Below the pieces are notes generated by a model. The model saw only the letters and a list, made by a program, of their open reading frames with translations. It was not told where the DNA came from and made no database searches. DNA of 64,000 nt from positions 62,001 through 126,000 of the forward strand of contig CAZQAE010000004.1 in NCBI GenBank assembly GCA_964591275.1. Direction: 5' to 3'. Below, one piece after another: positions 25,512 through 33,073 of the stretch. How positions within the stretch are numbered: the first letter of the stretch is position 1; each line of letters begins with the position of its first letter. This stretch comes from G963674685 sp964591275. Lineage in GTDB: Bacteria; Lernaellota; Lernaellaia; JACKCT01. The position numbers and the translations under genes are program-made.

Positions 25512-26288
25512 ATGCCTTTTACAATCGACACCGACGCGCAGGCCCTGCAGCAAGCCGCCGAGGCCGCCGCCGAACTGGAAGAAAGGCTGGCAGGCAGCCG
25601 CGATCTCGTTGAGGATTTTAACGAAGAGGCCGCGCGGCAGGTCGGCTTTATTCGCGCATACGGCGATGAGCAGGTGGCCGTGGAACAGTTTGTCGCGCAG
25701 CAGCGCGAGGCGATGAGCCGCGAAAGTTTTGAAAAATGGATCGGCTACGCCGCGCACGCCAGCGACTGGACGCGGCGGGCCTTCACCTCCGCCACCGCCT
25801 CCATAGGACGGGGCATCGCCGACGAACTCGTGGACGGCACGCACGACTGGCGCAAAAGTTTGCAACTGGTCCTCAAGCAGATGATCGCTCTGACCGCGCA
25901 GATGATCGTTATGCGCTCGCTCATGACCGCCATGACCGGCGGCGCTAGCGGGTGGATCGGTTTATTCCACGCGGGCGGCGCTGTCATGCACGCAGGCGGC
26001 CCGGTGCGCGCGCACTCCGGCATGGAGCTTCGCACAGAAGAGGTTCCGCTCATCGCGCAGCGCGGAGAATTTGTCATGCGTCGCCGCGCTGTGGAAGACA
26101 TTGGTCCGGCCAACCTGGATCGGCTCAATCGCGGCGGTTCCCTGGGCGCGAATGTCAGCTACAACTTCAGCATCACCGTCAACGCTGACCAAAGCGGCGA
26201 TCCGAACACGCTGGCCCGCCGCCTGGGTCCTGAAATTGTGGAGTATCTGCGCCGGGAAAGCGGTCGCGGCGTATTGATAATGAGGTGA
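25512..26288 (+). CDS. Short tail tape measure protein
   Basis: The 258-residue protein lies just after the chaperone pair, the canonical place for the tape measure. An N-terminal coiled coil (about 8-75) is followed by WTRRAFTSATASIGRGIADELVDG, two hydrophobic helices (about 115-155: LKQMIALTAQMIVMRSLMTA, GWIGLFHAGGAVMHAGGPV) and the motif PLIAQRGEFVMRRRAVEDIG, which resembles the C-terminal part of lambda-type tape measures (the LIGE-GPEfVm region). The family is usually 600-2000 residues; at about 1.5 angstrom per residue this one would specify a tail near 40 nm. Its start has GGAG upstream. A truncated relic or a shortened, functional ruler as in gene transfer agents are both possible. 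Confidence 0.75.
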   Translation: MPFTIDTDAQALQQAAEAAAELEERLAGSRDLVEDFNEEAARQVGFIRAYGDEQVAVEQFVAQQREAMSRESFEKWIGYAAHASDWTRRAFTSATASIGRGIADELVDGTHDWRKSLQLVLKQMIALTAQMIVMRSLMTAMTGGASGWIGLFHAGGAVMHAGGPVRAHSGMELRTEEVPLIAQRGEFVMRRRAVEDIGPANLDRLNRGGSLGANVSYNFSITVNADQSGDPNTLARRLGPEIVEYLRRESGRGVLIMR

Positions 26289-26490
26289 GCGAATATTTCC
26301 GTTGTCAGCTTGCCCGTGCATTTCTAAAATAGAGCCTTTGGAGTCCCACAAGCGCCGACCTGCCTCGACAGCTTTCCGCATTCAGCATTCCACAGTTCGC
26401 ATTTCTCCCCGCGCCTCTTGCATCGCACGAATATTCGTTGTACTCCCTTTGCTCCTTTGCTTTGAAAACCAAAAAATACGGGATAAGCGC

Positions 26491-27654
26491 ATGGGCATAT
26501 TGTCGAACACCACGAGCATTTTTCAATTCCAGGTCAACGGAAAGCTTCCGGAAAAGAACCACGAACAATGGATCGCCGAGCAAGTGCAAAAACAATGCTT
26601 TCGCCCCATTGATGAAACGCCGGACGAGGAGTCCGTTGGGTGGACTTTTTTGGAAGACAGCCGCGCAACCGACTTCGATACCGACCGGAGTTTTCTGCGT
26701 GATCGCTATGTGGCGCTGGCTCTGCGTCGCGATCAGCGAAAAGTCCCCGCGACGCTGCTAAAAAACCATGTCAAAGATATGGAAGAGCAATTTATGGCCG
26801 CTCATCCCGGCATGCGCTGGGTTCCCCGCGACAGGCTCAAAGAAATTCGCGAGGAGGTTCACGCGGTGCTTTTGGCCAAAACATTTCCCACGCCCACGAT
26901 GGTGGACCTTATCTGGGACACGCAACGCAAGCTTGTTTCGATTACGAGCCTGAGCCTAAGCACTATCGACCTCATGCAAAGTATTTTCAAAGAAACATTT
27001 CCCGGTCTTTCGATCGTCGCCATGCACCCATACGCCCGTGCGGAAAAGGTCGCCGACTCCAGCTTGCGTTCCACCCTGCAAAAAGCCAACGGCGCCGTCG
27101 AGGAAGATGTGGTTTCTCACATCAAGGGCAACCGCTGGCTCGGTCGGGATTTCATGCTGTGGCTTTTGCATAACACCGCCAAGGGAAATCACGATTACCC
27201 GATCTGCGTGCCGGGACCGCGTGGAAAAGATGAGCTTTTTACATCTTATATCGAAGACCGAATCGTCTTGAAAAAAGAGCGTGAAAGCGGCGATCAAAAA
27301 ATCGCCATCACCGGCCCGCCCGAGGATTTCGGAGAAGCCCGCAAGGCTCTGCAAACCGGCAAGGAGATCGAAGAGGCGGCCATCGCCTTCGAACTGGGCG
27401 AGCAGACCTGGAAACTCACCTTAAAGGGAGAGCTGTTCGCCTTCGCGTCGCTGAAGTGCCCGAAAGTGCAGATCGAAACGGGCGATTCGGTTGACGAAAT
27501 GATGGAGCGGATGGGTTATTTCTTCGAGCGCATGAGCCTCGTCGAAACCGGCTTGCAGCTTTTCGACAGCCTCTACAAAAGCTTTCTCGCCGAGCGCCTC
27601 GGCGGTGCCTGGAGCAAGCGAGCCGCCGCCATGAAAAAATGGGCGGGCGGATGA
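26491..27654 (+). CDS. rdgC: Recombination-associated protein RdgC
   Basis: The 387-residue protein begins MGILSNTTSIFQFQVNGKLP and contains the RdgC hallmark opening FRPIDETPDEESVGWTFLED, then YVALALRRDQRKVPATLLKNHV and the long helical finger region. RdgC forms a toroidal dimer around DNA, limits RecA loading and is proposed to act in replication fork rescue and recombination; it is cytoplasmic. Start ATG 26491 is chosen because the N-terminus aligns there; an upstream extension to 26302 has no counterpart. It lies 202 bases after the tape measure gene in the same orientation. Whether it belongs to the virion cluster or to the flanking chromosome cannot be decided; rdgC is usually a host gene. 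Confidence 0.85.
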   Translation: MGILSNTTSIFQFQVNGKLPEKNHEQWIAEQVQKQCFRPIDETPDEESVGWTFLEDSRATDFDTDRSFLRDRYVALALRRDQRKVPATLLKNHVKDMEEQFMAAHPGMRWVPRDRLKEIREEVHAVLLAKTFPTPTMVDLIWDTQRKLVSITSLSLSTIDLMQSIFKETFPGLSIVAMHPYARAEKVADSSLRSTLQKANGAVEEDVVSHIKGNRWLGRDFMLWLLHNTAKGNHDYPICVPGPRGKDELFTSYIEDRIVLKKERESGDQKIAITGPPEDFGEARKALQTGKEIEEAAIAFELGEQTWKLTLKGELFAFASLKCPKVQIETGDSVDEMMERMGYFFERMSLVETGLQLFDSLYKSFLAERLGGAWSKRAAAMKKWAGG

Positions 27655-27662
27655 TGCTGAGG

Positions 27663-27697
27663 ACCAGTGATTAGTGATCAGTAGTTAGTGGTCAGTG
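27663..27697 (-). repeat. Heptamer repeat after rdgC
   Basis: Five units (ACCAGTG, ATTAGTG, ATCAGTA, GTTAGTG, GTCAGTG) starting nine bases after the rdgC stop; these are the reverse complement of the CACTARY heptamers at 25451-25485. Confidence 0.75.
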
Positions 27698-27719
27698 CAG
27701 GTGCGGCTTTGAAGCCACA

Positions 27720-27793
27720 AATGTAGGAACGACATTCCTGTCGTGACAGAGCAGGATCGGCTTCTCCATGCGTGTGATTCGATTTTCACAAAA
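27720..27793 (+). repeat. REP-like unit with conserved right end
   Basis: A REP-like palindrome (27722-27747) is followed by GCAGGATCGGCTTCTCC and then a 23-base segment at 27771-27793 that recurs at 29153-29175 with two mismatches. The two copies bracket the AT-rich membrane gene and the assembly gap. Confidence 0.6.
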
Positions 27794-27827
27794 GTGTACA
27801 ATGGGGCTGTTGAAAAAGTCGAATATT

Positions 27828-28940
27828 CTAAAACGGATTCAGAGCGGCGAAGTGGCCGGGTTGTATGCCGAGAAAAAAATTAAGAAACGGTATATTGCCG
27901 GAAGTGCTTGTCAGATGGCCAAGCTCACCATTTCTATAAATGTACAATGCGTAAATCAGATAAATTTCCAAAACAAAAAAAGAGGTTATACATATCCTCG
28001 CCAGCGAAAGCCAAAATGGGTTTTTGGATACGTATGAAATGATCGGTGAAACCAGAATGATGAAAAGAGCAGCATTAATGAAAAAGGAAACTGTTTGAAT
28101 GTAAAAAAAGGGAAACATCACCCAACATAGACAATAAAGCGGCAAATGAAGTACCTGGATTCCCAAATAGATCATGGCAATTAGGATTGCGTTGAGAAAA
28201 TAAAGAACGTGAAAGCGAACATAATTCGACCGGATCCGAAAAATAAAAACATAGCACCCAATAAAAAAAATTGTGACAGCAATAAGTCCTCCAAATGGTG
28301 CCAATAGAAAATTGCTTAGATCAACCATGCTCTCGGTTGGACCGGGCAATTGTCCGCCAAAATCACGAAACGTATCTTTCCAATTGGGGGTTGCCGAAAT
28401 TATTAGCCATAGGAAAGCGCAGAAAATCGACACGAAAGCAACGATGGGCCATGCTGCATAGCGACCTTTGATTTCAGAAACAATTTTATCTTTATTTCTT
28501 GACCTAAGCCAGTGCATGATCGTTACCAACGTAATGGGTGTTAGTATAAAAGGGACCGGTAATGCCAATGACAAAATGAGATCGTCAACAGGGTCGTAAC
28601 TAATACTATTCATCATGGAGTTGCAGATGACGAAACCCGTGGCAACGATTATGCATGCGAATAGGCCTGTGTAGCTACTGTTGGGAATGTCGACTAGGAG
28701 AAGTTGACGCCTGACATTGCGGGCCATGATGCCGAAAGCAATATAGGGAATCAGGACGAAGGGAACACCAAGCAGCACCTTTAGAGTGAAAAGAGAAGCT
28801 ATATTGAAACAGACAAAGTGCGGATTAGCGTTGGGAAGCACAATTAACAATGCGACCCATAGGATCAGCGCAATGACCGCAAGGAGAAGAACAACCCCAA
28901 GAAAAGCATCGGCAAGGTTTGAATAGCGCCTCTTTTTCAT
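27828..28940 (-). CDS. AT-rich polytopic membrane protein of unknown function
   Basis: The 370-residue protein has nine or ten predicted membrane helices (for example 10-35, 48-72, 90-110, 122-145, 168-188, 215-240, 250-275, 280-305, 322-345) and no recognisable catalytic or transport signature. A polar loop (residues about 150-168) and a periplasmic-looking loop (FRDFGGQLPGPTESM) interrupt them. Base composition is clearly more AT-rich than the surroundings, and it lies between two copies of a dispersed repeat and next to an assembly gap, which suggests recent acquisition or a misjoined contig. The ribosome site AAGGGA is very close to the ATG. Confidence 0.6.
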   Translation of the reverse strand: MKKRRYSNLADAFLGVVLLLAVIALILWVALLIVLPNANPHFVCFNIASLFTLKVLLGVPFVLIPYIAFGIMARNVRRQLLLVDIPNSSYTGLFACIIVATGFVICNSMMNSISYDPVDDLILSLALPVPFILTPITLVTIMHWLRSRNKDKIVSEIKGRYAAWPIVAFVSIFCAFLWLIISATPNWKDTFRDFGGQLPGPTESMVDLSNFLLAPFGGLIAVTIFFIGCYVFIFRIRSNYVRFHVLYFLNAILIAMIYLGIQVLHLPLYCLCWVMFPFFYIQTVSFFINAALFIILVSPIISYVSKNPFWLSLARICITSFFVLEIYLIYALYIYRNGELGHLTSTSGNIPFLNFFLGIQPGHFAALNPF

Positions 28941-29116
28941 TCCCTTAGTAATTCCATAATTTCGATTGCTTCAGGTCGGTCAAATTTCTCTTCATTATAC
29001 CGCAAGCCGCACTCAGTTTCACGAGCTTTCCGTTTCGCTCATGGGCTTCACGGATTCCTCCAAGCTTTTTCCATCGTGACAATAATATCAAATTCGCCTT
29101 GCGAAGGGAAACGCCT

Positions 29117-29175
29117 TGAGTGTAGGAGCAGCTTCTCAAGCCGCAACGCAGGCGCGTGATTCGATTATCACAAAA
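29117..29175 (+). repeat. REP-like repeat abutting the assembly gap
   Basis: Contains TGTAGGAGCAGCTTCTCAAG and, at 29153-29175, a 23-base sequence including the dyad GTGAT-TCGATT-ATCAC. It ends exactly at the N run, so the assembly probably broke in this repeat. 28941-29292 has no other feature. Confidence 0.65.
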
Positions 29176-29185
29176 NNNNNNNNNN
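29176..29185. other. Assembly gap (10 N)
   Basis: Ten undetermined bases, a standard scaffold join. Real gap length is unknown, and the order of sequence on either side depends on scaffolding. Confidence 0.99.
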
Positions 29186-29292
29186 CAAAAGGGCGCAATC
29201 CAGATAATATTTCCCTTCTCATTTGACTCCGTTAATCTCCTGCGCACATACTGCTCATCATTCGTGGCTCTATTTATTGAGGAGTTTTCAAG

Positions 29293-29700
29293 ATGCGCGT
29301 TCTGCTTTGGTATTGCGAAAAATTTGCGTGGACTCCAGCGATGAAGACGCTCGACGATGCGCCGGAGGCTGCGCCGGGCGATCACAAAAACGCCGTGGTC
29401 GCCTTCGTGCATATTGAGCCGAAGGATATTGAAAACGGCGGCTCCACCGAAACGCGGCTGGTGAAAACCATCAAGTGGCTGGCGCGCAAGAACGAGACTA
29501 ACACGGTCCTGCTTCATTCCTTCACGCACCTCGGCGAAGACAAGGCCGAGCCCGGCCAGGCCCGCGAGATCTTGCAGCGCGCGCAGGAGCGCCTTCAAAA
29601 GGCAGGCTACGAAGCCTTCCAAACACCCTGGGGGCATTTTCTCAATTTAGAGATGAATGCGCCGGGGCATCCCCTGGCCAGAATTTTTAAGGAGTGGTGA
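29293..29700 (+). CDS. Stand-alone threonyl-tRNA synthetase editing domain
   Basis: The 135-residue protein matches the archaeal-type ThrRS N-terminal editing domain (tRNA-Thr_ED, DTD-like fold): MRVLLWYCEKFAWTPAMKTL, VVAFVHIEPKD, TRLVKTIKWLARKNETNTVLLHSFTHLGE, and the C-terminal GYEAFQTPWGHFLNLEMNAPGHPLARIF. In archaea this domain removes serine misattached to tRNA-Thr, or acts as a D-aminoacyl deacylase. As a free-standing bacterial protein it would act in trans on mischarged tRNA in the cytoplasm. No synthetase portion is present; the ATG is preceded by GAGG-like purines. Located just after the gap, so its upstream context is uncertain. Confidence 0.88.
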   Translation: MRVLLWYCEKFAWTPAMKTLDDAPEAAPGDHKNAVVAFVHIEPKDIENGGSTETRLVKTIKWLARKNETNTVLLHSFTHLGEDKAEPGQAREILQRAQERLQKAGYEAFQTPWGHFLNLEMNAPGHPLARIFKEW

Positions 29701-29711
29701 GGGCGCCGCGT

Positions 29712-30215
29712 TTACTTCTTCTTGTGTCTTCTCACTGCCAGGACGCGCTGCGGTGAGCTTTTGGGCATGCCGCCTTCATTTCCGGTGGAAAAGTTCAGGC
29801 ACGTGATCCTTCCATCTTCATCTTTCTTCAGAGTCCATGGGCAGCAATCCCCAAGTTTGAGTTTTTTGTGGATGTGGAAGCTTTCGCCTTTGTGGCAGGA
29901 TTTTCCCCTGCATGGCGAATCGAAGCCCTCATCGTATATCCTGTAAATCTGTGATTTTCTCGGCAGCTTCCAATCCTTATGGCCGCAGCGTTTCAAGTCC
30001 CTGGCGTATTTTTTGGCTTTTCCCCAGTTCATCGAGTAACCGGGATCAGGCGCCCATTCCAGGCCGGACTTGATGTGTATCACGGTGCCACACTTGGTCA
30101 GCTTATAAGCCTTATTCACCTTGCTTTTGACTTTCCCGGCCTGCGCCGATGCGGCCAGCGCCAAAGTGAAAATCGCCATAAAAGCTATCGACAGGCCAAG
30201 GGATTTTGTTCTCAT
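29712..30215 (-). CDS. Secreted Lcl-domain (DUF1566) protein
   Basis: The 167-residue protein has a signal peptide (about 1-26, cleaved at AQA-G) and a mature part with the DUF1566/Lcl C-terminal pattern: SGLEWAPDPGYSMNWGKAKKYARDL, WKLPRKSQIYRIYDEG and the final RVLAVRRHKKK. These domains have a C-type-lectin-related fold and are found on surface proteins such as the Legionella collagen-like adhesin. The six cysteines (CGTVIH, CRGKSCHKGE, CCPW, CLNF) suggest disulfides in the periplasm or outside the cell. Convergent to the editing-domain gene, divergent from the 30436 lipoprotein. Confidence 0.75.
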   Translation of the reverse strand: MRTKSLGLSIAFMAIFTLALAASAQAGKVKSKVNKAYKLTKCGTVIHIKSGLEWAPDPGYSMNWGKAKKYARDLKRCGHKDWKLPRKSQIYRIYDEGFDSPCRGKSCHKGESFHIHKKLKLGDCCPWTLKKDEDGRITCLNFSTGNEGGMPKSSPQRVLAVRRHKKK

Positions 30216-30435
30216 TTCGTTTAACCTCTATGCGTTTAACTCCAGCGTATCATCTTGGATTATAGCTTTTTGTACTTAGCATACGCAAGCATTGGCTAAA
30301 GGTCTGTCCTGCCGAAGTTCTCTCTGGACAAAATCTTTTATTGAATGTACGTATTTTATATGCGACAGGGAAGAAAGCTGAGTAATTTTTAATTCGTATT
30401 GTGAATGATATTTCTAACACCTAAGGAGAAGCGGG

Positions 30436-32931
30436 ATGTTCAAAGCAACAAAGCCAGCATTCGCATTTTTACTCTTTTGCACCGTTTTAACTGCAGCGTC
30501 TCTGTTGGGGTGCGGGGGCGGCGACGATGACGACGATTCCGGGGGAGGCGACGGGGACGATGACGTTGTTGCGACCTCCTGCATAATCGGCGGTCAAACA
30601 TATGCGGACGGCGCGGTGAACCCCGACAATCCCTGCCTTTTGTGCAAACCGATCATAAGCTCCGGCGGGTGGTCGCTGGTCGTCGACGAAACAGCCTGCG
30701 ACGACGGGCTGTACTGCAACGGCGACGACGCGTGCGCGTCCGGTTCGTGCGTGAGCAGCGGTGATCCATGCTCCGCGGATCAGACATGCAACGAAGACAC
30801 TGATGCTTGCGATCCGGACGCCGATGACGACGACGACGACGACGACGATACCATTCCAGCCGGTGAATGCCACATCGGCGGGGATGTCTATAACGACCTG
30901 GATACAGCGCCGGGCAACGTTTGCCTGATCTGCGACGTGACGCAAGACCAGGACGGCTGGACCCTCAATGACGGCGCGGACTGCGACGACGGGCAGTTTT
31001 GCAACGGCGGCGACACATGCGCCTCCGGTTCCTGCTCCGCGCACATCGGCGATCCATGCCCGGACGACGGCCTTTTCTGCAACGGCGCCGAGTCCTGCAA
31101 CGAAACCGACGACCAGTGCGAGGACGAGGGCGATCCCTGCGGGGAAAACACATTCTGCGACGAGGAAAACGATTTCTGCGATCCGGTTCATGAGCAGCCT
31201 GAGGGTTCGAAAATCTCCGGTGCAATTACGATTAACGGACAGGCCCTCGACGTCTTTTACCCGGACGAGTATTTCTGGGGAACCTTGTACCTTTGGAGCG
31301 AGACGCGGGCCGACGATTATATGGCGATTTTCGATTACGACGGCAGCTATGCTTTCCCCTACGTGGCCGACGGAACATATAATCTCGAAATCGTCTTCGA
31401 GTATTACGGCGACTACGACATCGAATACACAAACTCCTTCCTGGCGCAAAACATCGTCATGAGCAACGCGGACATTCCGCTGGACGCGGATATGGCCTTT
31501 TACGCCGTCAGCGGCGTCGTGACCGATTCCGTCGACGATGCGCTCAATGAAACGACGCTGAAAATGATCGGCCAAAGCCAGGCCAGAGCCCACGCGGGTT
31601 TTGACTGTCTTGTCGAAATTGAGATGCCTGAGGATGGCAACGCCTACGCGGCGCACGCGCCGGAATTTGGTGATTATACCTACCAGTGGATCCCAAAGGC
31701 CGGTCTGGGCATCGCCATGGAGTGGGAAGAGGATGTCATTGTTGCGGCGGATCTGGTTAAGAACCACCAATTCAGCGCAACGACCAATAATGTCGAGGTC
31801 CTTCTTGTTAGCGACGGCGGCAATATCCGCTATGACTGGGCTTATTGGCTGAAAATGCGTTTCATCTTCAATGACGGCGTTCATTCCTTCGAGCGCTATG
31901 AAGAATATCCCGACCCCGGAAGCGTGACGATGGTTCTAGCCGACGGTGATTACGATGTGATTATTGATATTGTAGGCTCCGACGATCAGTACACGCATTT
32001 CTATAATCCCGACGCTGTTGCGACCGTGTCCGGCGCGGTCGATGTGGAATTTGATGTGCCTTTGTTCACTATCGACGGCGTTGTCACGGACCTTGGCGGC
32101 AATGCCTATGAGGATGTAGGGGTTTACGCTCTGCATGGGACATTTCCGGAAGACGATCCCGCCGCAACGGGCTGGGCGATTTACACGCACACCACAACGG
32201 ATGACGCCGGTCAATACGAGCTGAAGTTGCCGGGCGGAGATTACGAGATCCGATACGAACCTCCCTACGGGACAACGGACCATGTGACTGAGATCGTCAA
32301 GGATGTCACGGTCGATGCCGACGCAACGCGCGACTACCCATTCCAGGCGACGCCCATCGTCATGAGCGGAACCGTGGCCTTCAACGGTTTAAGCCCGGAG
32401 GTCTGGTTCGGAACCTTGATCGTTTTTGGCGACATGGCCCTGTTCGACGAGGACGGTGTGGAATACTTCGGCGAAGTTGAAGGCAACGGCGACTATGCCG
32501 TGTCTCTGGCGCCGGGCAAGACTTACACGGCATCGCTCTATACATCCGCCATGATTGGCATCTTCAATATGACGGATTGGTACATCTCCAGCCTGGAAAC
32601 GGATTTGAATCCTTCCGCGAACTTCACCAAGGATTACGATCTGACCATGTATCGACTGTATGGGAACGTGACGGAATCCGACGAACAAACCCCGGCGGCG
32701 GGCATCAACATCACTGTCGCCGACGATGCGGGAATGGATTGGTTCAAGGGCGAAGGCGAAGACTATTTTGTGGCCAACAGACTGGTTCTGTTTGGCGGCG
32801 CGTACTCCATGCAAGTTCCCGAAGGGACATTCAACCTCTCATTCATGGACTACAACACCGGTTACGCCGAATTTGCCATGAACCAGGTTGTTGAAGGCGA
32901 CACGCAACTCGATTTCGTTATGGGACGTTGA
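30436..32931 (+). CDS. Large lipoprotein: Asp linker, Cys-rich modules, Ig-like repeats
   Basis: The 831-residue lipoprotein has a signal peptide ending in SLLGC26. Asp-rich stretches (DDDDDSGGGDGDDD, later DADDDDDDDDD) separate it from two Cys-rich modules: CIIGGQTYADGAVNPDNPC and CHIGGDVYNDLDTAPGNVC, each followed by the CDDGxxCNGxxxCxSGSC motif. The same modules occur in the 46699 lipoprotein. From about residue 255 the protein contains six to seven carboxypeptidase-regulatory/Ig-like beta-sandwich repeats (for example FSVDGVVTDLGGNAYEDVGVYAL and YPFQATPIVMSGTVAFNG). It is predicted on the cell surface; no enzyme signature. AAGGAGAAGC provides a good ribosome site, and a strong terminator follows at 32964. 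Confidence 0.8.
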   Translation: MFKATKPAFAFLLFCTVLTAASLLGCGGGDDDDDSGGGDGDDDVVATSCIIGGQTYADGAVNPDNPCLLCKPIISSGGWSLVVDETACDDGLYCNGDDACASGSCVSSGDPCSADQTCNEDTDACDPDADDDDDDDDDTIPAGECHIGGDVYNDLDTAPGNVCLICDVTQDQDGWTLNDGADCDDGQFCNGGDTCASGSCSAHIGDPCPDDGLFCNGAESCNETDDQCEDEGDPCGENTFCDEENDFCDPVHEQPEGSKISGAITINGQALDVFYPDEYFWGTLYLWSETRADDYMAIFDYDGSYAFPYVADGTYNLEIVFEYYGDYDIEYTNSFLAQNIVMSNADIPLDADMAFYAVSGVVTDSVDDALNETTLKMIGQSQARAHAGFDCLVEIEMPEDGNAYAAHAPEFGDYTYQWIPKAGLGIAMEWEEDVIVAADLVKNHQFSATTNNVEVLLVSDGGNIRYDWAYWLKMRFIFNDGVHSFERYEEYPDPGSVTMVLADGDYDVIIDIVGSDDQYTHFYNPDAVATVSGAVDVEFDVPLFTIDGVVTDLGGNAYEDVGVYALHGTFPEDDPAATGWAIYTHTTTDDAGQYELKLPGGDYEIRYEPPYGTTDHVTEIVKDVTVDADATRDYPFQATPIVMSGTVAFNGLSPEVWFGTLIVFGDMALFDEDGVEYFGEVEGNGDYAVSLAPGKTYTASLYTSAMIGIFNMTDWYISSLETDLNPSANFTKDYDLTMYRLYGNVTESDEQTPAAGINITVADDAGMDWFKGEGEDYFVANRLVLFGGAYSMQVPEGTFNLSFMDYNTGYAEFAMNQVVEGDTQLDFVMGR

Positions 32932-32963
32932 CACAAATTATTTTTGTGGGATTCCGATAAGAC

Positions 32964-32993
32964 GGGCGGGGCTTTTCCCCCGCCCATTTTTTT
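32964..32993 (+). terminator. Rho-independent terminator after 30436 gene
   Basis: Eight-base GC stem GGGCGGGG (32964-32971) with CCCCGCCC (32978-32985), a six-base loop and a T tract (32987-32993), located 32 bases after the stop. Confidence 0.92.
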
Positions 32994-33073
32994 CTCTAAT
33001 GGGTTTCAATTATGAAATCCATTGTGGTATATATTTGCGCGTATATTGTCGTTTTTTAAAAGGAGAAACGTTT

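Noticed and set aside
27768..28037. 89-codon plus-strand gene opposite the AT-rich membrane protein
   Set aside because: Begins in a dispersed repeat and overlaps the C-terminus of a protein with clear membrane helices.
30487..31884. 465-codon minus-strand open frame opposite the 30436 lipoprotein
   Set aside because: GAY-rich (Asp) coding sequence produces few stops on the other strand; no start context or recognisable domain.
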